From DASSLY01 sp035689185 (lineage in GTDB: Bacteria; Actinomycetota; Actinomycetes; Actinomycetales; Dermatophilaceae), in assembly GCA_035689185.1 (NCBI GenBank), contig DASSLY010000037.1, positions 1 to 35,166 of the forward strand: a stretch of DNA of 35,166 nucleotides, read 5' to 3'. The notes under the pieces were generated by a model, which saw nothing but the letters and a program-made list of their open reading frames with translations, was not told the origin of the DNA and ran no database searches. Below, piece after piece: positions 1 through 7,899 of this stretch. Position numbers and translations under genes: made by a program. Numbering within the stretch: position 1 is the first letter of the stretch; every line of letters starts with the position of its first letter.

Positions 1-50
1 GACGATTGATTGGGGTGGCTGGACGCCGGCCCGACGATGATAGGCGGTCG

Positions 51-632
51 CTACTGCGCGGCCTTCTCCTTGTCCTTGTCCTTGTCCTTCGGCTTGGCGG
101 CCTTGGCGGCGCCCTTTCCGCCCTTCTTGTCGCGCGCGATGGTGACCTTCTTGATGACCACGTCGGTGACCGGCTTGTCGCGCGGCCCGCGCGGCACGTT
201 GGTGATGGCGGTGACCAGCGACAGCGGCTCGCAGGCGCCGAAGATGGTGTGCCGCCCGGTCAGGTGCGACGGCGTCCCCTCGGTGATGAAGAACTGCGAC
301 CCGTTGGTGGCCGGCCCGGCGTTGGCCATGGCCAGCAGGCCCGGCTTGTCGAACTTCAGGTCGGGCGCGAACTCGTCCTCGAACCGATAGCCGGGATTGC
401 CCGTCCCCATGCCCAGCGGATCGCCGCCCTGGATCATGAACCCGGGGATGACCCGGTGGAAGATCAGCCCGTCGTAGAACCCCTTGCCCCGAGGTTCGGC
501 GGACTCGTCCACCTGCTGCCAGTCCCGGCCGTGCCGGGCCAGCCCGACGAAGTTCTTCACCGTCTTCGGCGCGTGGTCGGGGAACAAGGTGATGGTGATG
601 TCCCCGTGGTTGGTCTGCAGCGTCGCCTTCAT
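51..632 (-). CDS. ppiA: Peptidyl-prolyl cis-trans isomerase, cyclophilin type
   Basis: Cytoplasmic cyclophilin, 193 aa, expected to catalyse cis-trans isomerisation of X-Pro bonds. The core motif FHRVIPGFMIQGGDP starts near residue 58, with the catalytic Arg, and NGSQFFIT lies near 110-117. The residue matching the cyclosporin-contact Trp of human CypA is His (HLTGRHTIFG, ~123-132), common in bacterial forms. There is no signal peptide. The last ~30 residues are a Lys/Asp/Ala low-complexity tail encoded by a 6-bp tandem repeat (positions ~63-95). Start: an ATG at 641 abuts GGAAGG with no spacing, while the ATG at 632 sits 9 nt behind it, so 632 is preferred. A cyclophilin beyond gyrA is typical of actinobacterial origins (ppiA in M. 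tuberculosis). Family assignment is certain; the symbol rests on position. Confidence 0.93.
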   Translation of the reverse strand: MKATLQTNHGDITITLFPDHAPKTVKNFVGLARHGRDWQQVDESAEPRGKGFYDGLIFHRVIPGFMIQGGDPLGMGTGNPGYRFEDEFAPDLKFDKPGLLAMANAGPATNGSQFFITEGTPSHLTGRHTIFGACEPLSLVTAITNVPRGPRDKPVTDVVIKKVTIARDKKGGKGAAKAAKPKDKDKDKEKAAQ

Positions 633-820
633 GCCGGCCATCCTTCCAGACGCCGGTATGCCGGCTCTCCGGCCCGGGCTGTCGGACCCCGGTATGCGGT
701 GCGGCTGGGTCCTCGTCGGCCGGGTCCCTTGCCCAGCGGGTGGGCTCCGGTGCGCCGGGCTGGGCCAGACTTGGCAGGATGGGTAGCGAACGCCACGAAC
801 CTGGCACCAGAGGAGGACCC

Positions 821-1714
821 GTGTTCGCGAGGATGAGCAAGAAGGAGCAGGCCAAGGCGCGGGCCGCGGAAGAGCTGGCCGCGCGGTCCGCCACCCTGCG
901 TGGCCGCGCGGAGAAGCTGCGCGGCAAGGTCGGGCCGACCGTCGGCGACGCGGCCGGCCGGGCCCGGGGCCGCGCTGCGGAGACCGCCGTCGCGGCCCGG
1001 GAGTGGGGCCAGCCGCGGCTGGAGCACGGCGTCGAGGCGGCCCGGGAGTGGGCCAAGCCCAAGCTGGAGCACGGGATCGAGGTCGCCGCCCCCAAGCTGG
1101 ACGAGGCGGTGCACAGCCTGGCCCCGAAGGTGGACTCGGCCCGGGACAAGATCGTCGACGAGCTGCTGCCCAAGGTGTCCGAGGCTATCGCCGCCGTCGC
1201 GGCGGCATCGGCCGCGGCGGCAGCAGCAGCCAAGTCACAGGCCAGCGACGCCTACGACGAGGCCCACAGCCGAGGCTCGGGCGCCCTGGCAGTGCTGGCG
1301 GGCGACGCGTCCGCCACGAAGAAGAAGAAGGGCAGTCGCACCAGCACGGTCTTGCTGGTGCTGGGGGTGCTGGCCGCCGCCGGCGCGGCCGTCTTCGCCT
1401 ACCTGAAGCACTCCGCCCCCAAGGACGACCCGTGGGCGACCCCGGCCGCCGACCCCTACGTCCCGCCGGTGCGCAGCGACGAGCCAGCCGGAGACGGCAC
1501 CGGTGCGCTCAACGCGGCGATCGCCGGGGACGCCGGCGCAACCGCCACCGAGGCGGTCGCCGACGCCACGGAAGACATCGACGACGGGACGCCGGTCGAC
1601 GTGGACAGCCCCGTCGAGGACGCGGTGGGCGACGCGACGCCGGGCTTCACCGAGCAGGGGAAGGACGCCAGCCCGCTGGCCGGCGACGGCGAGGGCGAGA
1701 AGCCCGGCAGCTGA
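821..1714 (+). CDS. Ala-rich single-pass membrane protein, function unknown
   Basis: 297 aa with GTG start at 821, four bases behind a strong AGGAGG (811-816); an ATG at 833 is a less well spaced alternative. Residues ~5-165 are Ala/Glu/Lys-rich and probably helical, including a tandem pair of AREWxxPxLEHGxE units at ~59-88 and a run of Ala at ~125-137. A single membrane segment lies at ~175-194 after a Lys cluster (KKKKGSR), followed by an acidic Pro/Ala/Asp-rich tail of ~100 residues, probably outside the cell by the positive-inside rule. It resembles the DUF5324 proteins found beside cyclophilin in Streptomyces in layout, but I could not confirm homology. The stop overlaps the next gene's ATG by one base, so the two are probably co-transcribed. 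Confidence 0.8.
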   Translation: MFARMSKKEQAKARAAEELAARSATLRGRAEKLRGKVGPTVGDAAGRARGRAAETAVAAREWGQPRLEHGVEAAREWAKPKLEHGIEVAAPKLDEAVHSLAPKVDSARDKIVDELLPKVSEAIAAVAAASAAAAAAAKSQASDAYDEAHSRGSGALAVLAGDASATKKKKGSRTSTVLLVLGVLAAAGAAVFAYLKHSAPKDDPWATPAADPYVPPVRSDEPAGDGTGALNAAIAGDAGATATEAVADATEDIDDGTPVDVDSPVEDAVGDATPGFTEQGKDASPLAGDGEGEKPGS

Positions 1715-2670
1715 TGCACTACGCGCTGGACGGCGCCACCGGCTTCGTCGGTGGCGCCGTCGCGCGCCTGCTGCGATCACGCGGCCACCGGGTCAGCGCG
1801 CTGGTCCGCGACCCGGCCGGGGCCGCCGGCCTGGACGGCGTTCGGCTGGTGGTCGGTGACCTCGACGACCGGGCGGCGCTGGCGGACCTGCTCGACGGTG
1901 TCGACGGGTTCTTCCACGTCGCCGGCTGGTACGGGCTCGGCGGGGACCGCAAGGCCGCCGTCGCGGCCAATGTCGTCGGCACCCGTAACGCCATCCAGGC
2001 CGCCGTGGCCGCCGGCGTGCCGCGAGTCGTCCACACCAGCACGCTGGCGGTGAACTCGGACACCGGCGGCCAGGTGGTGGACGAGACGTACCGGTTCACC
2101 GGGTCGCACCTGTCGGTCTACGACGAGACGAAGGCGCAGGCCCACCAGGTCGCTCATGACCTGGCCGCCGAGGGCGCGCCCGTGGTCACGGTGATGCCGG
2201 GAATGGTCTACGGGCCCGGCGACACGTCCGCCACCGGCACGATGATCCGACGCGTCGTCGACGGCCGGCGGCCGGTCGTTCCGGCCGGGGGCGGGCTCTG
2301 CTGGGGCCACGTGGACGACATCGCCGCCGGGCACCTGGCCGCGATGGAACGCGGCCGGGACCGTGAGGACTACATGCTCGCCGGCCCGCGACTGGCGCTG
2401 GCGGACGGGCTGCGGCTGGTGGCCGAGCTGGCGGGCACCTCCGGTCCGGTCGTGCTACCCCGACAGGTGGTCGCCGGGGCCGCCCGGGCGGCCGGGCTGC
2501 TGGGCCGGGTGCTGCCGCTGCCGGCGACGTACGGCCAGAGCGCCCTGCGGTCCGCTCTGGCCACCTACCTGGGCAGCGCCGCGAAGGCGCAGGCGGAACT
2601 GGGCTGGACCGTCCGCCCGGTCCGGGAGGGCCTGCAGCAGGTGGTCGACGCGCAGCGGCGAGGTCGCTGA
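1714..2670 (+). CDS. NAD(P)-dependent epimerase/dehydratase (extended SDR)
   Basis: 318 aa. The N-terminal Rossmann motif is GATGFVG (residues 7-13), a good match to the extended-SDR GxxGxxG. The catalytic YDETK has Tyr136 and Lys140, and STLAVNSD (~109) supplies the upstream Ser/Thr. The profile resembles dihydroflavonol 4-reductase/sugar-epimerase-like proteins; the substrate cannot be read from the sequence. ATG at 1714 overlaps the preceding TGA by one base, indicating translational coupling. The open frame continues upstream to 1003, but that part reads antisense-like Arg/Gly-rich sequence and overlaps the previous gene, so it is not coding. It ends 7 bp from the convergent ABC permease. 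Confidence 0.9.
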   Translation: MHYALDGATGFVGGAVARLLRSRGHRVSALVRDPAGAAGLDGVRLVVGDLDDRAALADLLDGVDGFFHVAGWYGLGGDRKAAVAANVVGTRNAIQAAVAAGVPRVVHTSTLAVNSDTGGQVVDETYRFTGSHLSVYDETKAQAHQVAHDLAAEGAPVVTVMPGMVYGPGDTSATGTMIRRVVDGRRPVVPAGGGLCWGHVDDIAAGHLAAMERGRDREDYMLAGPRLALADGLRLVAELAGTSGPVVLPRQVVAGAARAAGLLGRVLPLPATYGQSALRSALATYLGSAAKAQAELGWTVRPVREGLQQVVDAQRRGR

Positions 2671-2677
2671 CCGGTGG

Positions 2678-4333
2678 TCAACCGATGTCGCGATGACGGT
2701 ATGCCGCCACGCCGGCCAGCAGGAGCGCGGCGGCCACCAGGGTCAGCCCGACCAGCGGCGGCCAGCTGAGCTCGCCGCCGGGCAGCGCCGGCACGTGCCG
2801 GTACGGGGACACCCACAGCAGCCAGTCCGGGAAGCGCAGCAGCTGGCCCACCTGGCCGATCAGCACGACGAGGCCGTAGGCCGCCCAGACCAGGCCGGCC
2901 CAGGTCGACCGGGCCCCGAGGCAGAGCATGGTCAGCCCGGTGAGAACCCAGACCGCCGGGATGGACACGAGCGCCGCCGCGGCGACCGGCCCGGCCACGC
3001 CGAGGTCGCCCACGGCGATGCCGTAGCCGAGCCCGGCACACAGCCCGGCCACGGTCATCAGCACGACCGGGCTGACGATCGCGAGCGCCAGGTGGCTGCC
3101 GGCGAACGCGGTTCGCGTCACCGCCGTGGCCAGCACCTGCTCGGCTCGCAGCTCGGCCTCCTCGGTCCGCAGCCGAAGCACCGCCTGGATGCTGTGTGCC
3201 GTGCCGATGGTGGCCAGCACCGGGAACACGTAGGCGAGGTAGGCGTCCACGACGCTGCGGGAGCCGCCCAGCTGCCGCAGCATGGCCGCCAGCGTGGGGT
3301 TGCCCTCGAACATCTGGATGACTCCGGGGGCGATCGCGCCCACCGCAGCTCCCATCACCGCCAGGCCGACCGTCCAGGCCAGCAGGCTGCCCCGCTGCAG
3401 CCGCCAGGCCAGGGCCACCGGCGAGCCGAACCAGCCAGCCCCGCGCGCTGGCCCCAGCCGGGCGGGGAGGGCGCCCGCCGCGAAGTCCCGGGACGCCTCC
3501 AGCAGCCGAGCGGTGACGAGCAGCACGGCCGCCGTGACCGCGGGGAGCAGCAGCACCCACCAGCGCTCGCCGGCGTAGGGGCGGACCCGGTTGGCCCAGG
3601 CCACCGGCGACGACCAGGCCAGCCACGAGAGGTCGTCGTTCGTGTCCCCCACCGAGTGCGCCAGGAAGGCGGCGGTGAGGGCCCCCAGCCCGATCCCGCG
3701 CGCCGACCGGGTGCTCTCGCTCAGCTGCGCCCCCACGGCGCCGACACCGGTGAAGACCAGGCCGACCGAGGCGAACCCGGCGCCGAGAGCCGTTGCGCCG
3801 GCCAGCGGCGTGCCAACCGCCACCAGGCCAGCCGTGGCAGCAAGGCCCAGCACCAGGTTGCCGCCCACGGTGACCAGGACCGCGGCTGCCAGTGCTGCGT
3901 GCCGCCCCACCACCCCGGCCCGGACCAGCTCGAGCCGGCCGGTCTCCTCCTCCTCCCGGGTGTGCCGGACCACCGTCAGCACGCTCATCACGGCCACCAG
4001 CACGCAGGTCATCGCACCGATGCGCCACGCGGTGAACCCGCCCGGGCTCTCCAGGTCGTAGGGCAGGCCGTACATCGCGCGCAGCGTCGCGTTGCTGCCC
4101 ATCGACGCCGTGATCGTCCGCCGCAGCTCCGCGGTGGGGTACAGCCCCTCGTAGGCCGCGGCAGTCGCGGCGGTGTACCCGGCGAGCGGGACGATCCAGG
4201 CCGGCCACCAGACCCGGTCGCGGCGAACCGCCAGGCGAACCAGCGCCGGTATGCCGCTCAGCCGGCTTCCTTGACCGTCCTCCGCTCCGTCCACGGCCCG
4301 GCTCGCCCGTGCCGCCGAGGTCGCCGTGCTCAT
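2678..4333 (-). CDS. ABC-2 type exporter permease, duplicated form (tetronasin-resistance-like)
   Basis: 551 aa polytopic membrane protein with about 12 hydrophobic segments. It looks like two permease halves in tandem: the entry of half one (RLAVRRDRVWWPAW, ~35) resembles that of half two (LAWRLQRGSLLAWTVG, ~305), each followed by about six membrane spans and a cytoplasmic TREEEETGRLELVRA / RLRTEEAELRAEQVLA-like coupling segment. This arrangement is typical of actinobacterial multidrug or antibiotic exporters of the TnrB type; the substrate is not predictable. The ATG overlaps the stop of the upstream ATPase gene as ATGA, so the pair forms one operon controlled from the 5221-5285 region. Confidence 0.9.
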   Translation of the reverse strand: MSTATSAARASRAVDGAEDGQGSRLSGIPALVRLAVRRDRVWWPAWIVPLAGYTAATAAAYEGLYPTAELRRTITASMGSNATLRAMYGLPYDLESPGGFTAWRIGAMTCVLVAVMSVLTVVRHTREEEETGRLELVRAGVVGRHAALAAAVLVTVGGNLVLGLAATAGLVAVGTPLAGATALGAGFASVGLVFTGVGAVGAQLSESTRSARGIGLGALTAAFLAHSVGDTNDDLSWLAWSSPVAWANRVRPYAGERWWVLLLPAVTAAVLLVTARLLEASRDFAAGALPARLGPARGAGWFGSPVALAWRLQRGSLLAWTVGLAVMGAAVGAIAPGVIQMFEGNPTLAAMLRQLGGSRSVVDAYLAYVFPVLATIGTAHSIQAVLRLRTEEAELRAEQVLATAVTRTAFAGSHLALAIVSPVVLMTVAGLCAGLGYGIAVGDLGVAGPVAAAALVSIPAVWVLTGLTMLCLGARSTWAGLVWAAYGLVVLIGQVGQLLRFPDWLLWVSPYRHVPALPGGELSWPPLVGLTLVAAALLLAGVAAYRHRDIG

Positions 4334-5220
4334 GCCGACAAGCCGTAGTGCCGCAGGAACAGCTCCTCCAGCGTGGGCGGAGTGGCGGTCACGGACGCGA
4401 TGCCCACGCGGGACAGCTCGGCCACGAACGCGCCGGCCTGGGCGGTGTCGACCTGTGCCGTCACCGAGACGCCGTCGACGTGCAGGTCGTGGACTCCCTC
4501 GAACCGGTCCAGCCCGACCGGAGGGACGGCGCGCAGCGTTGCCTGCACGTGGGTCCGGGTGAGGTGGCGCAGCTCGGCCAGAGTCCCGACCTCCACCCGG
4601 GTGCCCGCCTTGACGATGCTGACCCGGTCACAGAGGTGCTCCACCTCGGACAGGATGTGGCTGGACAGCAGCACGGTGCGCCCGCGCTGGCGCTCCTCCT
4701 GGATCTCCGCGCGGAACGTGCTCTCCATCAGCGGGTCCAGGCCGGCCGTGGGCTCGTCCAGGATGAGCAGCTCCACGTCGGAGGCCAGCGCCGCCACGAG
4801 GGCGACCTTCTGCCGGTTGCCCTTGGAGTAGGTGCGCCCCAGCTTGCGCGGGTCCAGCTCGAACCGGTCCAACAGGGCGGCGCGGCGCCGCTCGTTCAGC
4901 CCGCCGCGCAGCCGGCCGAGCAGGTCGATCACTTCCCCGCCGGACAGGCTGGGCCAGAGGTTCACGTCACCGGGCACGTAAGCGAGCCGCCGGTGCAGCC
5001 GGGCCGTGTCCCGCCAGGGGTCCCCGCCGAGCAGTTCGGCCCTGCCGCTGTCCGGCCGGAGCAGCCCCAGCAGCACGCGCAGGGTCGTGGACTTGCCGGC
5101 GCCGTTGGGGCCGAGGAAGCCATGCACCTCACCGGTCTGGACCTCCAGGTCGAGGTGGTCCAGCGCACGGGTCGGGCCGAAAGTCTTGGTCAGATCGCTG
5201 ATCACGATCGCGGCGCTCAT
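4330..5220 (-). CDS. ABC exporter ATP-binding protein
   Basis: 296 aa nucleotide-binding subunit that should power the adjacent permease. Walker A GPNGAGKST (37-45); the signature is the subfamily variant YSKGNRQ (~131-137) in place of LSGGQ; Walker B LLILDEPTAGLDP (~151-163). The C-terminal ~75 residues form the accessory domain typical of drug-export ATPases. There is no credible Shine-Dalgarno upstream of the ATG. Instead a TTCACA-17-TAGCCT promoter ends 7 nt before it, so the mRNA may begin at the start codon. Repression by the divergent MarR-type regulator is inferred from the palindrome over the -35 element. Confidence 0.95.
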   Translation of the reverse strand: MSAAIVISDLTKTFGPTRALDHLDLEVQTGEVHGFLGPNGAGKSTTLRVLLGLLRPDSGRAELLGGDPWRDTARLHRRLAYVPGDVNLWPSLSGGEVIDLLGRLRGGLNERRRAALLDRFELDPRKLGRTYSKGNRQKVALVAALASDVELLILDEPTAGLDPLMESTFRAEIQEERQRGRTVLLSSHILSEVEHLCDRVSIVKAGTRVEVGTLAELRHLTRTHVQATLRAVPPVGLDRFEGVHDLHVDGVSVTAQVDTAQAGAFVAELSRVGIASVTATPPTLEELFLRHYGLSA

Positions 5221-5227
5221 GGGCCTG

Positions 5228-5278
5228 AGGCTACGCTGCCTTCATAAGTTTGTGAAGATACTGTTTCTTTGCGATCCT
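5228..5278. promoter_or_regulatory. Divergent promoters for ABC operon and MarR-type regulator
   Basis: On the - strand, TTCACA (5251-5256 in + coordinates) and TAGCCT (5228-5233) are separated by 17 nt, and the ATG of the ATPase gene follows the -10 by 7 nt. On the + strand, TTGTGA (5250-5255) and GATCCT (5273-5278) are also 17 nt apart, and the GTG at 5286 follows by 7 nt. Both spacings fit transcription starting at or near the initiation codon. The + strand -10 is a weak match, so that half is less certain. Confidence 0.5.
5241..5256. promoter_or_regulatory. Palindromic operator, probable MarR/GbsR-type binding site
   Basis: TTCATAAGTTTGTGAA is a 16-bp imperfect palindrome: 12 of 16 positions match its reverse complement, with perfect TTCA/TGAA ends. 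It covers the -35 hexamer and upstream spacer of the ABC promoter and overlaps the -35 of the regulator promoter. It is conspicuously AT-rich for this chromosome. A site of this size between a MarR-type gene and its divergent exporter operon is the usual autoregulatory layout; binding itself is inferred. Confidence 0.6.
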
Positions 5279-5285
5279 GTGACAT

Positions 5286-5798
5286 GTGGGACGCGAGATG
5301 CCACGGGCGACCGAGGCCGACGGCATACCGGCCTTTGTCGAGCGGGTGGCCGACGAGTTCGTCCGGGCCGGGATGACCCGGATGCCGTCCCGAGTGTTCG
5401 CCGCGATCATGATGTCCGACCAGGGGCGGCTCACCTCGGCCGAGCTGTGCCAGCGGCTGCGCGCCTCGCCGGCGGCCATCTCCGGCGCGGTGCGGTTCCT
5501 GGAGCAGCAGGGGATGCTGCGCCGGACCCGGGAGCCCGGTGGCCGTCGCGACCTGTTCACCATCGGCGACGACGCCTGGTACGAGACGCTGTCGCACCGC
5601 GAGTCGCTGCTCAAGGTGTGGGAGACCGCCATGGGCGACGGCGCGGCCATCGCCGGGCCGGACACCCCGGCCGGGCGCCGGTTGGCCGAGATGCAGGAGT
5701 TCTTCGCCTTCGTCGGGCAGGAGATGCCGCTGCTGCTGGAACGCTGGCGCGAGCACCGCGACCGGCTCCGCCGGGCGGCCGGCTCGCAGGAGCGCTGA
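5286..5798 (+). CDS. MarR/GbsR-type winged-helix transcriptional regulator
   Basis: 170 aa from GTG 5286, or 166 aa from ATG 5298. Residues ~25-105 form a winged helix-turn-helix (LTSAELCQRLRASPAAISGA, then VRFLEQQGMLRRTREPGGRR as recognition helix and wing). The rest is a charged helical C-terminus expected to dimerise. This subgroup commonly sits divergent from a drug-type ABC exporter, as here, so it is probably a repressor of 5220-2678 and of itself through the palindrome at 5241-5256. GTG is favoured because it falls 7 nt after a possible -10 and no Shine-Dalgarno serves either start. The ligand is unknown. The stop is 13 bp from the convergent next gene. Confidence 0.88.
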   Translation: MGREMPRATEADGIPAFVERVADEFVRAGMTRMPSRVFAAIMMSDQGRLTSAELCQRLRASPAAISGAVRFLEQQGMLRRTREPGGRRDLFTIGDDAWYETLSHRESLLKVWETAMGDGAAIAGPDTPAGRRLAEMQEFFAFVGQEMPLLLERWREHRDRLRRAAGSQER

Positions 5799-5811
5799 CC
5801 GGAGGGCTGCA

Positions 5812-7830
5812 CTACCCAGCGGGTGACCTCGCCAGGTGCCGCCAGCCGGCGAGCAGGGCCAGGCCGTAGAGCAGTCCCGCCACGAGCAGCAGAGCGTTGA
5901 AGCCGAGGACGAGCGCGAGGTACTCCAGCGCGCCGCCGACCATGGCGCCGAGCAGGTTCGCCCCGAACGCCACCGTGGTGGAGCCCACCCCCTTGAACCG
6001 CACCGCGAAGATGAGGTTCGCGAGGAACACCGGGGCGAACGCGATGCTCACCCCGGCCAAGAACCGCGGCGCCGGGTCGAGGTCGAGAAGTGCGGCCTGG
6101 GGGATCAGCCAGGCGGCGACCAGGGCCGCCACCAGCGCGGCATACAGGAGCAGCGGCCGGCGGATGGTGACCCGTCGGGCCACCTCGATCGCGGCGAGCA
6201 CGCTCAGCAGCACCCCGGCGAACACGGCGGCGTTGACCGCCCAGGTCGTGCCGAACAGCAGCGCGAACTGGACCACGTTCTTGGTCTCCAGCAGCAGGAA
6301 GGCGCCGCCCATGAAGAACAGGTCCAGGTAGGGGCGCATCGTGCGCAGTGGTCCGGCGGTGGCACGGACCAGGACGACTGAGGCGAGCAGGACCAGTCCG
6401 AGCAGCCACAGGTAGAAGCTAGGGATGGTGCGGGTGCCCAGGTAAGGGAAGGGCCGGTCGTCGACCGAGGGCTCCAGGGCGGCGCCGGCCCAGGTGTTGG
6501 TGCAGCCGCCGGTGCTGGCGTCCTTGCGCAGGGTCAGCACGGCCTGGGTTCGGTTGCCCTGGGTCGGGCCGAGCTGCACGCACGGGGCGGTGCCGTAGAC
6601 GGTGCGGACGGTGTTGGCATAGCGGTCCAGCAGCCACGGCTCGTAGTAGTTGTACATGGCGAACGTGCCGCCGGGCTTGAGCAGCTCGCGGGCGCGGGCC
6701 AGCGCCTGGGTGGTGAACAGGTAGTTCTCCAGCCGTAGCGCCGACTGCCCGGTGACGATGGTGGCCGAGTCGGGCAGCGCCAGCAGCACCAGGTCGTAGC
6801 GGCGGCTCGTGCGTTCCATGAAGGCCCGGCCGTCGTCGGTGTATGCCGTGACGCGCGGGTCGTCGTACGGCCGGTCGGGATGGTGCTCGCGCCCCAGGTC
6901 GAGCAGGACGGGGTCGATCTCGACGGCGTCCACCCGCTTGGCGCCCATGGCCAGGGCCACGGCCACGTCGTTGCCGGTCCCGGCGCCGATCACGAGCACG
7001 TCGTCCCGCGCGCCGGCGTAGGTGTAGGGGTAGAGGTAGAAGGGGGAGTTCTTGCGGATCTGCTCAACCGAGAAGGTCGTCTGCAGGGGGGTGTTGTTCA
7101 CCTCGATCCGGACGTTGCCGCCGGCGGCCTGCTCGGCGTGGATCTTGTAGTAGGGCGACCACTGAAACGGCCCGACGAGGCTCTCGACCGCCAGCAGCGT
7201 CACGAACACCGCGGTCCCGACCGCGGGCCAGCCCCTGGCCCGTCGGCCGAGCAGGACGGCGAACGCGGCCGCGGCCCCGATCGCCCAGCCGAGCGGCGGG
7301 GTCCGCAGGAACGACAGCCCGGCGAAGGCCGCGATGCCGCTCAGGCTGCCGACGATGTCCAGCCGGTATGCGGTGAGCGCGTCGAACCGCGCGAACAGCC
7401 GGGCCACCCGCTGCGCGATCGCCGTCATCGTCGCGACCGTGAGCAGAAAGACCACCGTCAGGCTCACCGGCCGAGGCAGCGGGGGCATCCCGAACAGGCC
7501 GGTCAGCACCCAGCTGCCGTCCCGGGTGCCGGTGCGGACCGGGAAGGCGAGCACGAACCCGACCAGTCCCGCCAGCAGCACGGGAGCCAGCGGGAACAGG
7601 TCCCGGCCCCTGCCGCCGCGCAGGAACCCCAGGCCGATGCCGAGGAAGCTGGCCAGCAGCACGAAGTTGGTCAGGTGGACCAGGTAGAGATTGTTCGACG
7701 ACGCCCACCGGATCAGCGCGAGCTCGACGAACAGCATCAGCGCGCTGGCCAGCACCAGCCGGGATCGGTCCCCGGTGCCGGGCTGTGCAGGGGGTGCGGC
7801 CTCGACCCGGGTCCGGCTGTCGGCGGTCAC
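5812..7830 (-). CDS. Polytopic spermidine-synthase-like methyltransferase-fold protein
   Basis: About 672 aa. The N-terminal ~225 residues hold roughly seven membrane spans. The middle (~240-470) is a class I SAM-type Rossmann domain of the SpeE family, with VLVIGAGTGNDVAVA (~278-292), EIDP (~304) and YDLVLLALPDS. The C-terminus has about six further spans. Such membrane-embedded aminopropyltransferase-like proteins are widespread, but their substrate is generally unknown; polyamine synthesis should not be assumed. Start: the frame is open to 7896, but GTG 7830 has an AGGGG-type ribosome site at a proper distance and gives a short cytosolic N-terminus. The gene lies 69 bp downstream of the secreted phosphodiesterase gene on the same strand and may be read from the same promoter. 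Confidence 0.85.
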   Translation of the reverse strand: MTADSRTRVEAAPPAQPGTGDRSRLVLASALMLFVELALIRWASSNNLYLVHLTNFVLLASFLGIGLGFLRGGRGRDLFPLAPVLLAGLVGFVLAFPVRTGTRDGSWVLTGLFGMPPLPRPVSLTVVFLLTVATMTAIAQRVARLFARFDALTAYRLDIVGSLSGIAAFAGLSFLRTPPLGWAIGAAAAFAVLLGRRARGWPAVGTAVFVTLLAVESLVGPFQWSPYYKIHAEQAAGGNVRIEVNNTPLQTTFSVEQIRKNSPFYLYPYTYAGARDDVLVIGAGTGNDVAVALAMGAKRVDAVEIDPVLLDLGREHHPDRPYDDPRVTAYTDDGRAFMERTSRRYDLVLLALPDSATIVTGQSALRLENYLFTTQALARARELLKPGGTFAMYNYYEPWLLDRYANTVRTVYGTAPCVQLGPTQGNRTQAVLTLRKDASTGGCTNTWAGAALEPSVDDRPFPYLGTRTIPSFYLWLLGLVLLASVVLVRATAGPLRTMRPYLDLFFMGGAFLLLETKNVVQFALLFGTTWAVNAAVFAGVLLSVLAAIEVARRVTIRRPLLLYAALVAALVAAWLIPQAALLDLDPAPRFLAGVSIAFAPVFLANLIFAVRFKGVGSTTVAFGANLLGAMVGGALEYLALVLGFNALLLVAGLLYGLALLAGWRHLARSPAG

Positions 7831-7899
7831 CAGCGGTCCACCCCTTCGTCGAGTCACCTGCCCGCCGCAACGTAACAGGCGCCCGCGACGGGGCAACCG

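Noticed and set aside
63..95. Hexamer tandem repeat (GTCCTT) at the cyclophilin 3' end
   Set aside because: It simply encodes alternating Lys/Asp in a charged C-terminal tail; no sign of a separate element.
1003..1713. Upstream extension of the epimerase frame
   Set aside because: It overlaps the preceding gene in another frame and reads Arg/Gly-rich low-complexity; the Rossmann start at 1714 is the natural N-terminus.
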